Shown piece after piece: positions 1 to 11,131 of a stretch of DNA of 64,000 nucleotides. This DNA comes from Glycomyces harbinensis. GTDB lineage: Bacteria; Actinomycetota; Actinomycetes; Mycobacteriales; Micromonosporaceae. The stretch is taken from NCBI RefSeq assembly GCF_900101745.1, contig NZ_FNAD01000001.1:744001-808000 (forward strand), given 5' to 3'. Numbering within the stretch: the stretch's first letter is position 1; each line of letters opens with the position of its first letter. Both the position numbers and the translations under genes were made by a program. Below the pieces are notes generated by a model. That model saw nothing but the letters and a program-made list of their open reading frames with translations, ran no database searches and was not told the DNA's origin.

Positions 1-1332
1 AACACGAACTGGCAGGCGTACTCCGGCGAGGCGACCATGGGCGTCTTCGTCCAGGCCGCCGGACTGGCCGTGCAGAACTTCGTGTCCGCCGCCGTCGGCA
101 TCGCCGTCGCCGTGGTCCTGGTGCGAGGCTTCGCCCGCAAGGCCACCGACAAGCTCGGGAACTTCTGGGTCGACCTCACCCGCATCACGCTGTGGGTGCT
201 GCTGCCGATCAGCTTCGTCGCCGCGATCGTGCTGGTCGCCGGGGGCGCGATCCAGAACCTCACCGACTTCACCAGCGCCACCACCTCCACCGGGGACACC
301 CAGACCATCACCGGCGGGCTCGTCGCCGGCCAGGAGGCGATCAAGAACCTCGGCACGAACGGCGGCGGCTACTACAACGCGAACGCGGCCCACCCGTTCG
401 AGAACCCGACCACCTGGACGAACTTCGTCATCATCTACCTGCTGCTGGTGATCCCGTTCTCGCTGCCGCGCACCTTCGGGCGCCTGGTCGGCCAGAACCG
501 CCAGGGCTACGCCATCGCCGCCGTCATGGGCATCATCGCGCTCGTCTCGGTGAGCCTGGTCGTCGGTTTCGAGTCCTTCGCGAACGGCACCGTCCCGCAG
601 GCGGTCACGGCCGCCATGGAAGGCAAGGAAGTGCGCTTCGGCGTGCCCGACTCCGGGCTCTTCGCCGCCGCGACCACGCTGACCTCGACCGGTTCGGTGA
701 ACTCGTTCCACGACTCGTACACGTCGTTCGGCGGCGGGGTCCTGATCCTGAACATGATGCTCGGCGAGGTCGCACCCGGCGGCGTCGGCGCGGGCCTCTA
801 CGGGATGCTCGTGCTCGCCACCATCACCGTGTTCATCGCCGGGCTCATGGTCGGGCGCACCCCGGAGTACCTGGGCAAGAAGATCGGGGCCCGGGAGATC
901 AAGCTCGCGAGCCTGTACTTCCTGGTGACCCCGGCGCTGCTCCTTTCGGGCGTCGCCGCCTCGCTGGCCCTCCCGGTCAACCTGGACTCCATGCAGGACC
1001 CGGGCCCGCACGGATTCTCGGAGATGCTGTACGCCTTCGCCTCCGCGTCGAACAACAACGGCTCCGCGTTCGGCGGCTTCGGCGCGAACACGCCGTGGTT
1101 CAACACCGCGCTGGGGCTGTGCATGCTGTTCGGCCGGTTCCTGCCGATCATCCTGGTCCTCGCTCTCGCCGGCTCGCTGGCGAAGCAGAAGCCGGTCCCG
1201 GCCACCGCCGGCACGTTCCCCACCCACAAGCCGCTGTTCGTAGGCATGGTCGTCGGCGTGACCGTCATTCTCGTCGCGCTGACCTTCCTGCCCGTCCTCG
1301 CCCTCGGCCCGCTGGCCGACGGTCTGCAATAG
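1..1332 (+). CDS. kdpA: Potassium-transporting ATPase subunit KdpA (5' partial)
   Basis: This is the K+-channel-like subunit of the KdpFABC high-affinity potassium pump, an integral membrane protein. The reading frame is open from the first base, and the residues before the first internal ATG (position 37) read [14 protein letters not shown], a typical KdpA segment. The start therefore lies upstream of the window. About 443 residues are present against a usual 550-600. Selectivity-filter regions are visible: [32 protein letters not shown] and [13 protein letters not shown]. Many hydrophobic helices follow. The gene ends 13 bp before kdpB, with an AGGAG ribosome site overlapping its end, so the two are co-transcribed. 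kdpF and the KdpE-controlled promoter should lie left of the window. Confidence 0.97.
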   Translation, partial: NTNWQAYSGEATMGVFVQAAGLAVQNFVSAAVGIAVAVVLVRGFARKATDKLGNFWVDLTRITLWVLLPISFVAAIVLVAGGAIQNLTDFTSATTSTGDTQTITGGLVAGQEAIKNLGTNGGGYYNANAAHPFENPTTWTNFVIIYLLLVIPFSLPRTFGRLVGQNRQGYAIAAVMGIIALVSVSLVVGFESFANGTVPQAVTAAMEGKEVRFGVPDSGLFAAATTLTSTGSVNSFHDSYTSFGGGVLILNMMLGEVAPGGVGAGLYGMLVLATITVFIAGLMVGRTPEYLGKKIGAREIKLASLYFLVTPALLLSGVAASLALPVNLDSMQDPGPHGFSEMLYAFASASNNNGSAFGGFGANTPWFNTALGLCMLFGRFLPIILVLALAGSLAKQKPVPATAGTFPTHKPLFVGMVVGVTVILVALTFLPVLALGPLADGLQ

Positions 1333-1345
1333 GAGTTTCCCGCAC

Positions 1346-3484
<2,139 letters not shown>

Positions 3485-4405
3485 ATGGCACGTCTACCTC
3501 GCTGGATCTCCCAGCACCTCGCGGCCCTGCGGGCCCTGCTGGTGCTGACGGCGGTCACCGGCATCCTCTACCCGCTGGCGGTCCTCGCGGCCGCCCAACT
3601 CCCCGGCCTGAACGACAGGGCCGACGGATCGCTCGTCTACGCCGAGGACGGCGCCGTCGTCGGCTCCTCGCTCCTGGGCCAGTCCTTCACCGACGACGAG
3701 GGCGAGGCGCTCCTGGCGTACTTCCAGTCGCGCCCGTCCATGGCCGCCGGCGAGGCCGGCGACTACGACCCGCTCGTCTCGGGCGCCTCGAACCTGGGCC
3801 CCGAGAACGTGGTCGACGTCCTGCCGGACCCCGGACTCGGCTGGGACGGCGACGAGAACGCCGCCAAGAGCCTGCTCACGCAGGTGTGCGAGCGGTCGTT
3901 CGCGGTCGGCGAGCGCGAGGGCGTGGACGGCTCCAGGCCGTACTGCGCCGACTCAGGTGAAAGCGCCGTCGGCGCGGTCCTCGGGGTGTTCTACTCCGAA
4001 GGCACGACGGGCGAGGTCGTGCGCGCGGTGAGCCTCAACGAGGCGTGCGGCGCGGTCGAGGCCCCGTTCATCGCCGAATACGAAGGCGTGCAGGTCGAAT
4101 GCGCCGAGTACGGCGAGGACTACGCGAAGGCCCTCATCACGCCGGTCGAGGGCGGGAGCGGCGAGCCGGCCGTCCCGGCCGACGCGGTGACCGCCTCGGG
4201 TTCGGGCCTGGACCCGCACATCAGCCCCGAGTACGCCGACCTCCAGGTCGAGCGGATCGCGGCCGAGCGGGGCGCGGACGCCGGGGCGATCGAGTCGCTG
4301 GTCGAGGAGCACACCACGGGCCGGTTCCTCGGCTTCATGGGCGAGCCCGCGGTGAACGTCGTGGAGTTGAACCTCGCGCTCGACGAGGCGTACCCGCTCG
4401 CGTAG
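3485..4405 (+). CDS. kdpC: Potassium-transporting ATPase subunit KdpC, extended form
   Basis: This is the single-pass chaperone-like subunit of the Kdp pump. The family signatures are present: an N-terminal membrane helix (residues 15-38), GSLLGQSF, YFQSRPS, SGASNLGPEN, then GLDPHISPEYADLQVERIA and TTGRFLGFMGEPAVNVVELN near the C terminus. KdpC is normally about 190-220 residues and this one is 306. The extra length is an insert between SNLGPEN and DPHISPEYA, roughly residues 108-240. It is acidic and contains four cysteines (135, 154, 188, 206). The ATG directly abuts the kdpB stop. Function is secure; the role of the insert is unknown. Confidence 0.96.
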   Translation: MARLPRWISQHLAALRALLVLTAVTGILYPLAVLAAAQLPGLNDRADGSLVYAEDGAVVGSSLLGQSFTDDEGEALLAYFQSRPSMAAGEAGDYDPLVSGASNLGPENVVDVLPDPGLGWDGDENAAKSLLTQVCERSFAVGEREGVDGSRPYCADSGESAVGAVLGVFYSEGTTGEVVRAVSLNEACGAVEAPFIAEYEGVQVECAEYGEDYAKALITPVEGGSGEPAVPADAVTASGSGLDPHISPEYADLQVERIAAERGADAGAIESLVEEHTTGRFLGFMGEPAVNVVELNLALDEAYPLA

Positions 4406-4436
4406 GGCCGCGAGAAGACCGGTCTCCCATGAAAAT

Positions 4437-4470
4437 CGGGGCGGACGCGATGCGTGTCGCGTCCGCCCCG
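4437..4470. terminator. Bidirectional hairpin between kdpC and GH16 gene
   Basis: A perfect 14-bp stem (arms 4437-4450 and 4457-4470) with a 6-nt loop lies between two convergent genes, kdpC on plus and the glucanase on minus. It is GC-rich without a strong U tract, as is common in actinobacteria, and can serve both strands. Confidence 0.75.
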
Positions 4471-4487
4471 CCCTCATCTCTTCCGGA

Positions 4488-5774
4488 TCAGGCCCGGTAC
4501 CACTTCTGCGCCGCGTTGCCGCTGCACGTGACGATCTGGAGGTTCGTCCCGTCGGCGGAGTTGGCCCATGGGACGTCGAGGCACTTGTTCGCCTGCGGGT
4601 TCACCAGGTCGTTCGCTCCGGAGAGGACCCACTTCTGGGCCGCGGAGCCGTTGCAGGTCCACATGCGGACCACCGTCCCGTCGGCGGTCCCGCCGCCGGC
4701 GACGTCCAGGCACTTGCCCAGGGCGCGAAGGGAGCCGTCACTCGCGAAGGTCCACTGCTGGGCGGCGGTGCCGTTGCAGCGGTACAGCTGCGCCGGCGTG
4801 CCGTCGGCGGTGCCGGAGCCTTCGACGTCGAGGCACTTGCCGGCCAGGCCGGTGATGGTCCCGCCCGAGCTGGTCGCCCCCGAGTAGACGCGGACGTAGT
4901 CGACCTTCATCTGCTGCGGGAACTGCGTGGTGCCGTCGGGGTAGCCGGGCCAGTTCCCGCCGACCGCGACGTTCATGATCATGAAGAACGGGTGGTCGAA
5001 GACCCACTCGTTGCCGCCGATGTCGGCGGTGGACTTGGTCTGGTAGTTGACGCCGTCGACCGACCAGGTGATCGAGTTCGGCGACCAGTCGACCGCGAAC
5101 GTGTGGAAGCCGTTCGCGAAGGGCTCGCCGATCGTGTAGGCCCCGCCGACGCCCGCGCCGCCGGAGTAGCCGGGGCCGTGGAGGGTGCCGTGGACGGTGT
5201 TCGGCTCGTAGCCGACGTTCTCCATGATGTCGATCTCGCCGCTCTGCGGCCAGCCGACCGAGCCGAGGTCGTCGCCGAGCATCCAGAACGCGGGCCAGAT
5301 GCCCTGGCCGCGCGGGATCTGGATGCGGGCCTCGAACCGTCCGTACGCCTGGGTGAAGGTGCCGGAGGTGAGCAGGCGCGCCGAGGTGTACGTGCAGGTG
5401 CCGTACCAGCACTGGTAGTTGGACGGGTTCTCGCGGCGGGCGGTGATGACCATGTTGCCGTTGCCGTCGTGGGCGGCGTTGCTCGTGGAGTTCGTGTAGT
5501 ACTGGTGCTCGTTGTTGCCCCAGCCTCCGCCGCCGGTGTCGAAGCGCCACTTGGACGAGTTCGGTCCGGTGCCGGCGGCGGCGTTGAACTCGTCGCTCCA
5601 GGTCAGCGCCATGGCCTGCACGTCCTGGGCGTCGACGTCCTGGGCGTCGGCGTCGCGGTCGAGGTTGACGGTGATGGTCGCGGCGGCCGCCATCGCGGCG
5701 ACGGCCAGGGCGAGGAGGCGAACGGTCCGGCCGCGGCGCGGCCGGGTCGTTGCGGGGTCTGGGGGTGTGCTCAC
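4488..5774 (-). CDS. Secreted GH16 beta-glucanase with ricin-type (CBM13) domain
   Basis: This is a secreted endo-beta-1,3(4)-glucanase or laminarinase-like hydrolase of 428 residues. The N terminus is basic with a hydrophobic stretch near residues 17-34, a signal peptide. The GH16 domain spans about residues 55-300 and carries GEIDIMEN with E180 as nucleophile, D182, and E185 as acid/base. Residues about 305-428 form a ricin B-type lectin domain with three repeats ending in QQW or QKW, typical of carbohydrate binding. The GTG start at 5774 is preceded by GAGAGGA. The gene has its own promoter with a LacI-type palindrome, so it is probably controlled with the neighbouring sugar transporter. 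Substrate specificity within GH16 cannot be fixed from sequence alone. Confidence 0.93.
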   Translation of the reverse strand: MSTPPDPATTRPRRGRTVRLLALAVAAMAAAATITVNLDRDADAQDVDAQDVQAMALTWSDEFNAAAGTGPNSSKWRFDTGGGGWGNNEHQYYTNSTSNAAHDGNGNMVITARRENPSNYQCWYGTCTYTSARLLTSGTFTQAYGRFEARIQIPRGQGIWPAFWMLGDDLGSVGWPQSGEIDIMENVGYEPNTVHGTLHGPGYSGGAGVGGAYTIGEPFANGFHTFAVDWSPNSITWSVDGVNYQTKSTADIGGNEWVFDHPFFMIMNVAVGGNWPGYPDGTTQFPQQMKVDYVRVYSGATSSGGTITGLAGKCLDVEGSGTADGTPAQLYRCNGTAAQQWTFASDGSLRALGKCLDVAGGGTADGTVVRMWTCNGSAAQKWVLSGANDLVNPQANKCLDVPWANSADGTNLQIVTCSGNAAQKWYRA

Positions 5775-5836
5775 GGAGGCGTCCTCTCGTTCCGCGGGAG
5801 AGGGAGCGTGACGCTCGGCGATGAAGACGGGACACC

Positions 5837-5852
5837 GAGAGAGCGCTCTCTC
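5837..5852. promoter_or_regulatory. LacI-type operator upstream of GH16 gene
   Basis: GAGAGAGCGCTCTCTC is a perfect 16-bp palindrome with the central CG dyad typical of LacI-family operators. It lies just downstream of the predicted promoter of the minus-strand glucanase, where a bound repressor would block transcription. The likely regulator is the LacI protein encoded at 11132-12181. Confidence 0.7.
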
Positions 5853-5866
5853 TAAATAGTCTTATC

Positions 5867-5895
5867 TTTTTATCACCGGGATAGACCATTGTCAA
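5867..5895 (-). promoter_or_regulatory. Predicted promoter of GH16 gene
   Basis: On the minus strand TTGACA (5895-5890) is followed after 17 bp by TAAAAA (5872-5867), in an AT-rich patch that stands out from the GC-rich surroundings. The LacI-type palindrome at 5837-5852 falls about 10-25 bp after the expected transcription start. Confidence 0.5.
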
Positions 5896-5920
5896 TAGGA
5901 TGAATTCGGGCGAGGACCGG

Positions 5921-5951
5921 CCGGAGGACTCCCGGATCGGGAGTCCTCCGG
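5921..5951 (-). terminator. Terminator after first sugar-transporter operon
   Basis: A perfect 14-bp stem (5921-5934 with 5938-5951) and 3-nt loop lies 40 bp past the stop of the MalG-type permease. It separates the transporter operon from the independently promoted glucanase gene. Confidence 0.7.
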
Positions 5952-5990
5952 CGGGCCCTGGAGGCCGCAGTGCCGTGCGGCCCTTCGCCA

Positions 5991-6893
5991 TCAGCCCTTG
6001 ACGGCGCCGCCGAGGCTCGCTCCGTTGAGGAACAGGCGCTGGAAGATCAGGAACAGCGCGATCGGGATGAGCGAGGAGATCGCCAGCGCCGCGAGGAACA
6101 CGTCCAGTTCCACGAACTGCTGGAGGATCGGCAGGCGCACCGACAGCGGCTGGAGCTCCGGGTCGGGCAGCACCAGCATCGGCCAGAGGAAGTCCTTCCA
6201 GGAGGCGATGACGGCGAAGACCGAGACCACGCCGATGATCGGGCGCGACATGGGCAGCACGATCGACCAGAACACGCGGTAGGGTCCGGCGCCGTCCACT
6301 CTGGCCGCCTCGAATATCTCCCTGGGGAGGTTCGCGAAGAAGCGCTGCATGAGCAGCACGTTGAACGCGTTGGCCCCGGCGGGGAGCCAGACCGCCCAGA
6401 AGGTGTTGAGCATCGAGGTGCCGACCACGGGCGGGTCGAGGATCGTGAGGTAGAGCGGGACGAGCAGGACCACGCTGGGCACGAACAGGGTCGCGAGGAC
6501 CGCGCCGGAGATGACCTTGCCGATGCGGGGGCGCAGGATCGCGAGCGCGTAGCCGCCGGTGGCGGCGACGAGGAGCTGCACGGCCCAGGACCCGGCGGCG
6601 AGGGCGATCGTGTTGAGGAAGTACTTGTCGATCTCGACGCGGGTCCAGGCCTCGGCGAGGTTGGCGAAGTCGAAGCCGTTCGGCCACAGCGCCATCGGTT
6701 CGCGAAGCGTGTCCTGGGTGGGCGTGACGGCCGCTTTGGCGAGCCACAGCATCGGGCCGAGTCCGGCGATGGCGAGGCCGGCCAGGAGCGCGCCGTGGGC
6801 GAGGCGCGTGCTCCAGCGGACGCTGGGGCGCTTCCAGTCGGTGGGGGCGAGCAGGCCCCTGTCGGCCGCGCTTTTCAGACCAGTGGATCCCAT
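5991..6893 (-). CDS. CUT1 carbohydrate ABC transporter permease (MalG type)
   Basis: This is the second membrane subunit of a sugar importer, 300 residues with about six transmembrane helices. The cytoplasmic EAA loop that contacts the ATPase is visible as EIFEAARVDGAGPYRVFWSIVLP. The protein begins MGSTGLKSAAD at an ATG whose A is shared with the TGA of the upstream permease (TGATG), so translation is coupled. It is the last gene of the operon before the hairpin at 5921-5951. No ATPase gene is present nearby; CUT1 systems in actinobacteria often share a distant MsiK-type ATPase. Confidence 0.95.
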   Translation of the reverse strand: MGSTGLKSAADRGLLAPTDWKRPSVRWSTRLAHGALLAGLAIAGLGPMLWLAKAAVTPTQDTLREPMALWPNGFDFANLAEAWTRVEIDKYFLNTIALAAGSWAVQLLVAATGGYALAILRPRIGKVISGAVLATLFVPSVVLLVPLYLTILDPPVVGTSMLNTFWAVWLPAGANAFNVLLMQRFFANLPREIFEAARVDGAGPYRVFWSIVLPMSRPIIGVVSVFAVIASWKDFLWPMLVLPDPELQPLSVRLPILQQFVELDVFLAALAISSLIPIALFLIFQRLFLNGASLGGAVKG

Positions 6894-7861
6894 CAGCTGC
6901 TCCAGGATCGGGTGAGACGGAAGTACAGCACGGAGAAGGCGGTCAGGACCACGGCGAGCATGAGGCTCAGGGCGGCCGCGGCGCCGTAGTCGCCGCCGAG
7001 CGAGTTGGTAAACGCGTACCGGTAGATGAGCAGCAGCAGCGTGAGGGTCCGGTTGGCCGGTCCGCCGTCGGTGAACAGGAACGGTTCGAGGAAGACCTGC
7101 GCGGTGCCGATGATCTGGAGGATGAAGGTGATGAGCAGGATGCCGCGGATCTGCGGGAGCGTGATGTGCCAGAGCTTGCGCCACACGCCGCCGCCGTCGA
7201 TCTCGGCGGCCTCGTAGAGGCTCGGGTCGACGCCGGTGAGGGCGGCGAGGTAGATGATGACGGTGCCGCCGGCGGCGGCCCAGGTCGCCTCGAGCACCAG
7301 CGAGGGCATGACGATGTCGGCGTCCTGGAGCCATGCGAAGGGGCCGAGGCCGGCCCAGCCGAGGATCGTGTTGAACACGCCGTCCTCGCCCGCGTCGTAG
7401 AACAGCTTCCACAGCAGGACGGCGACGACGGGCGGCACCACGACCGGGAGGTAGGCGAGGGCGCTGAACAGGCCGCGCATCTTGCGGACCTCGCTCATGA
7501 GGACGGCGGCCACGAGCGGGATCGGGTAGCCGAAGAGCAGCGCCAGGAGCGCGAAGTAGCCGGTGTTCTGGACGGCGGTCCACAGCTGCGGGTCGGCGAA
7601 GACCTGCTGGAAGTTCGCGACCCCGACGAAGACGGGGTCGGCGACGAGGTTGGTGCGCTGGAAGCTCATGACGACGGCGCGTCCGATGGGGAGCCAGGAG
7701 AACACGCCGAAGACGATGAGCATGGGCGCCAGGAACACCAGTGTGGGGAGTCCGCCGCGGGCGCGGGCGAGCAGGCCGCCCCGGCGGCCGGGCCGGGCCG
7801 CGTTCTGCGGCCTGGCCCGGTCGCCGGTGACACCGGCGGGGCGGGTGTCGATCGAGGTCAT
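6893..7861 (-). CDS. CUT1 carbohydrate ABC transporter permease (MalF type)
   Basis: This is the first membrane subunit of the sugar importer, 322 residues. A basic, proline-rich cytoplasmic N terminus (about 35 residues) precedes six hydrophobic helices. The EAA motif appears as SLYEAAEIDGGGVWRKLWHITLP near residue 215. The gene starts with ATG 12 bp after the binding-protein stop and overlaps the next permease by one base. Function as a sugar permease is clear; the transported sugar is unknown, though the linked GH13 and GH16 enzymes suggest glucose oligosaccharides. Confidence 0.95.
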   Translation of the reverse strand: MTSIDTRPAGVTGDRARPQNAARPGRRGGLLARARGGLPTLVFLAPMLIVFGVFSWLPIGRAVVMSFQRTNLVADPVFVGVANFQQVFADPQLWTAVQNTGYFALLALLFGYPIPLVAAVLMSEVRKMRGLFSALAYLPVVVPPVVAVLLWKLFYDAGEDGVFNTILGWAGLGPFAWLQDADIVMPSLVLEATWAAAGGTVIIYLAALTGVDPSLYEAAEIDGGGVWRKLWHITLPQIRGILLITFILQIIGTAQVFLEPFLFTDGGPANRTLTLLLLIYRYAFTNSLGGDYGAAAALSLMLAVVLTAFSVLYFRLTRSWSS

Positions 7862-7873
7862 GTCGGTCTTTCG

Positions 7874-9226
7874 CTACGCGGCGGCGTCGATCGCGGCCTG
7901 GGCTTCGGTCTGCGCCGTCTCCAGGAGGGCGTCGACGTCGGCGTCCTCTTCGGTGAGCACGGTCTGGACGACCGTGTCGAGGACGGCGTAGACCTCCTGG
8001 GTGGCGACGGTCGGCTCGTTGAGCAGGGGCTGGTCGAAGACCTGCCCGGTGTAGGGCGCCATCTGCTCGACGGGCACGTTGACGTATTCGGCGATCCAGG
8101 TCTGGACCTCGTCGTAGGTGGCCTTGTCGAACACCGGGAGCTCCGGGGCGCCGACGGGCTGGCCGGTCTCGGCCTTGACCTCGGCGTCGGCGACGGCGGC
8201 CTCCTGGACGGTGAGCTTCTCCATGTAGTAGAAGTCGATCCACTCGACGGCGGCGGCCGCCTCGTCGGCTTCGGCGTCGGGGCTCACGGCGGCGAGGGTG
8301 CCGCCGCCGAGGACGCCCGAGTTCGGGTCGTCGGCCAGCGGGAGCACGGTGAGGCCGTAGTCGTCGGGGTTGAGGGCGTTCTGGGTGAACAGGTTCCCGT
8401 AGTTGCCGCCGCCGGAGACGTACATGCCGATGCGGCCGGAGGCGAAGTCCTGGTTGATGCCGGCCCAGTCGTAGAGGAAGTTGTCGCCCATCGACTCGTC
8501 CTCCCAGCGCATGGCCTGGAGGTCTTCCAGGGCCTGGCGCATGGCGGGCGTGTCGATGGTGGCGGTGCCGGCGCCGTCGTCGGTGCGCCCGCCGAGGGCG
8601 TTGACGACGGTGGTGAGGATCCAGCCGCCGGTGTTGTCGTTGGTCATCACCGCGTAGCCGGCCTCGCCGGTCTCGGCACTGATGGTGTCGGCGGCGGTGC
8701 GGACCTCGGCCCAGGTGGTCGGCGGGGCGTCGGGGTCGAGTCCGGCGGCCTCGAAGAGGGTGCGGTTGTAGTGCAGCCCTTGGCCGTAGGCGGCGATGGG
8801 GATGGCCCACATGTCGCCTTCGGGGTCCTCGCCGGCGGCGGCGATGTTCGGGTTGTACGAGTCGCGGTAGGGCAGTTCGGCGGTGAGGTCGCCGATGTCG
8901 GCGATCTGGCCGCGCTCGATGAGGCCGCGTCCGTCGGTGAAGGGGACGACGAAGACGTCGGGGAGGGTGCCGCCCGCGAGCTGGGCGGTGAAGGTCCCGG
9001 CGGTCCAGGTGTACTCCTGGCGCTCGACGGCGATGTCGGGGTTGGCCTCCTCGAACTGCTCGATGCGCTTGTCGAACGCGTCGATGGCGTCCTGTTCGAG
9101 CCCGGCGTCGATGGTGACGGTGATGTGGGTGCGCCCGTCGTCGGGTTCGTCGTCCGAGCAGGCGGCGAGGCCCAGGGCGGTGAGGGCGGCCGCTGCGACG
9201 GCGGCCGCTGCGCGAGAGGTTGTCAT
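7874..9226 (-). CDS. Sugar-binding lipoprotein of CUT1 ABC importer
   Basis: This is an extracellular solute-binding protein (SBP family 1), 450 residues. The signal peptide MTTSRAAAAVAAAALTALG ends in the lipobox LAAC, so the mature protein is anchored by a lipidated cysteine near residue 27. The body has the usual features of maltose/oligosaccharide-binding proteins, including QLAGGTLPDVFVVP and PIAAYGQGLHYN. The ATG at 9226 follows AGGAGCA. It sits between the GH13 gene (47 bp upstream) and the permeases, and should capture the sugar delivered to them. Confidence 0.95.
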   Translation of the reverse strand: MTTSRAAAAVAAAALTALGLAACSDDEPDDGRTHITVTIDAGLEQDAIDAFDKRIEQFEEANPDIAVERQEYTWTAGTFTAQLAGGTLPDVFVVPFTDGRGLIERGQIADIGDLTAELPYRDSYNPNIAAAGEDPEGDMWAIPIAAYGQGLHYNRTLFEAAGLDPDAPPTTWAEVRTAADTISAETGEAGYAVMTNDNTGGWILTTVVNALGGRTDDGAGTATIDTPAMRQALEDLQAMRWEDESMGDNFLYDWAGINQDFASGRIGMYVSGGGNYGNLFTQNALNPDDYGLTVLPLADDPNSGVLGGGTLAAVSPDAEADEAAAAVEWIDFYYMEKLTVQEAAVADAEVKAETGQPVGAPELPVFDKATYDEVQTWIAEYVNVPVEQMAPYTGQVFDQPLLNEPTVATQEVYAVLDTVVQTVLTEEDADVDALLETAQTEAQAAIDAAA

Positions 9227-9273
9227 GATCGGTTGCTCCTTGTTGCGGTTACTGGTGAGAGAGGGGTCGGCGG

Positions 9274-10926
9274 TCAGGTCCGCAGCCACACCGCGGTGTC
9301 CTTCGGCAGTCGGACACCGCCCGAGGCGTCCTTGAGCGGGCCGCTGGCGAGCAGCACCTCGGTGTGGGCGGGCAGGTCCGCCGGCGCGTCGGCGAAGTTG
9401 ACGACGCAGGTGACGTCCTCGCCCCGCCGGAAGGCGAGGACGCCGGATTCGGTCTGGGCCCATGCGAAGGCGTCGCCGCGCAGCGCGGGTTCGCCGCGGC
9501 GCAGGCGGATCGCCTCGCGGTAGAGGGTGAGGAAGGAGTCCGGGTCGGACTCCTGGGCCTCGGCGGCGTGGGCGCCCCAGTCCTGGGGCTGGGGCAGCCA
9601 CGTGGCGGTGTCGGCCTCGCCGCTGAACCCGAAGGTCGGGCCGGTCGCGGTCCAGGGCAGGGGGACCCGGCAGCCGTCGCGGCCGGGGTCGACGCCGCCG
9701 GAGCGGAAGTGCATCGGGTCCTCGCGGACGCCCTCGGGGAGGTCCTCGACTTCGGGCAGGCCGAGCTCGTCGCCCTGGTAGATGTAGAGGACGCCGGGGA
9801 GCGCCGCGGTGAGCAGCGCCGCGGCGCGGGCGCGGCGGGCGCCGAGTTCGAGGTCGGTGGGGGTGCCGAAGCGCTTGGCGAGGAACGCGAACGAGGAGTC
9901 CTCGCGGCCGTAGCGGGTGACCGGTCGGGTCACGTCGTGGTTGGAGAGGACCCAGCTGGGCGGGGCGCTCACCCCGGCGTGGGAGGCGATGGTGGTGCGG
10001 ATGGACTCCTCCAGCGACGCCCCGTCCCAGGGACGGGTCATGAAGTCGAAGTTGAAGGCCATGTGCATCTCGTCGTCGCGCAGGTAGAGCATGAACCGCT
10101 CGGTGTCGGCCAGCCAGACCTCGCCGACGAGGAACCTGGAGTCCCCGTAGGAGTCGGCGACCTTGCGCCAGCCGCGGTAGACGTCGTGGAGCTCGTCGCG
10201 GTCGAGGTGGGGGTGCCGGCCGGGCTCGTGGTGGTCCTGGACCTCGGGCAGTTCGGGGTCCTTGGCGATGAGGGCCGCGGAGTCGATGCGGATGCCGGCG
10301 ACGCCGCGGTCGTACCAGAAGCGGAGCACCGCTTCGTGCTCGGCGACGACGTCGGGGTGGTTCCAGTTGAGGTCGGGCTGCTCGGGGGCGAACAGGTGGA
10401 GATACCACTGGCCGGGCTTGCCGTCGGGGCCCTCGGTCCGGGTCCACGTGTTCCCGGCGAAGCTGGAGGTCCACTGCGTGGGCATCTCGTCGCCGCCGGG
10501 GCCCTTGCCGTCGCGGAACCAGAAGCGCTCGCGGGCCGGATCGCCGGGTGGGGCGGCGAGCGCTTCCTGGAACCAGGCGTGCTGATCCGAGACGTGGTTG
10601 GGGACGACGTCCACGATGGTGCGGATGCCGAGCGCGAGGGCGTCGCCGATGAGCGCTTCCGCGTCTTCGAGGGTCCCGAAGGCGGGGTCGATCATGCGGT
10701 AGTCGGCCACGTCGTAGCCGCCGTCGGCCTGCGGCGAGCGGTACCAGGGGGTGAACCACAACGCGTCGACGCCGAGTTCGGCGAGGTAGGGCAGGTGCTG
10801 CCTGACGCCCGCGAGGTCGCCGGTGCCGTCGCCGTCGGCGTCCGCGAAACTGCGCGGGTAGACCTGGTAGATCACCGCGTTCCGCCACCATTCGGCGGCG
10901 CTGTCGGTTCGCTGTGCCGAGTGCAA
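9274..10926 (-). CDS. GH13 alpha-glucosidase / oligo-1,6-glucosidase
   Basis: This is a cytoplasmic alpha-glucosidase of GH13. After the start it reads WWRNAVIYQVYPRSFADADGDGTGDL, the classic opening of this group. The catalytic residues lie in GIRIDSA (nucleophile Asp), VGEVWLAD (acid Glu) and SNHDVTRP (transition-state Asp). I chose the TTG at 10926 because GGAACGGAG lies directly before it, and the same GGAACGGAGCGA box precedes the MalG gene at 14691. A longer reading from GTG at 11001 is possible, but it has no ribosome site and would begin only 5 bp from the operator. It is the first gene of the operon, giving about 550 residues. Confidence 0.9.
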   Translation of the reverse strand: MHSAQRTDSAAEWWRNAVIYQVYPRSFADADGDGTGDLAGVRQHLPYLAELGVDALWFTPWYRSPQADGGYDVADYRMIDPAFGTLEDAEALIGDALALGIRTIVDVVPNHVSDQHAWFQEALAAPPGDPARERFWFRDGKGPGGDEMPTQWTSSFAGNTWTRTEGPDGKPGQWYLHLFAPEQPDLNWNHPDVVAEHEAVLRFWYDRGVAGIRIDSAALIAKDPELPEVQDHHEPGRHPHLDRDELHDVYRGWRKVADSYGDSRFLVGEVWLADTERFMLYLRDDEMHMAFNFDFMTRPWDGASLEESIRTTIASHAGVSAPPSWVLSNHDVTRPVTRYGREDSSFAFLAKRFGTPTDLELGARRARAAALLTAALPGVLYIYQGDELGLPEVEDLPEGVREDPMHFRSGGVDPGRDGCRVPLPWTATGPTFGFSGEADTATWLPQPQDWGAHAAEAQESDPDSFLTLYREAIRLRRGEPALRGDAFAWAQTESGVLAFRRGEDVTCVVNFADAPADLPAHTEVLLASGPLKDASGGVRLPKDTAVWLRT

Positions 10927-11005
10927 TGTCGCTCCGTTCCTCGTCGTTTCGCTGTGCAAGGCCACGCTGGTATGGGCCGGAACATGGTGAATCCCCAGCA
11001 CATGA

Positions 11006-11025
11006 TAGGTTTAGCGCTATACCTA
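11006..11025. promoter_or_regulatory. LacI-type operator between GH13 gene and lacI
   Basis: TAGGTTTAGCGCTATACCTA is a 20-bp inverted repeat with one mismatched pair and a central CG, typical of LacI-family operators. It lies in the 205-bp gap between the divergent GH13 gene and its LacI neighbour, so one site could control both and allow autoregulation. Confidence 0.65.
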
Positions 11026-11131
11026 GTTCGGAAGCTTAAACCGTGGATGTCACACTTGTCAACGGCGGATTTCCGGCATCCGTCGCGACAGCGTTTGCCC
11101 GATGGGCGGACGCGCTTGGAGAGGGGTCCTG

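Noticed and set aside
7166-9523. 785-codon Gly/Val/Asp-rich open frame antisense to the first sugar operon
   Set aside because: It is antisense to three well-supported transporter genes, and its composition is that of reversed high-GC codons rather than a protein.
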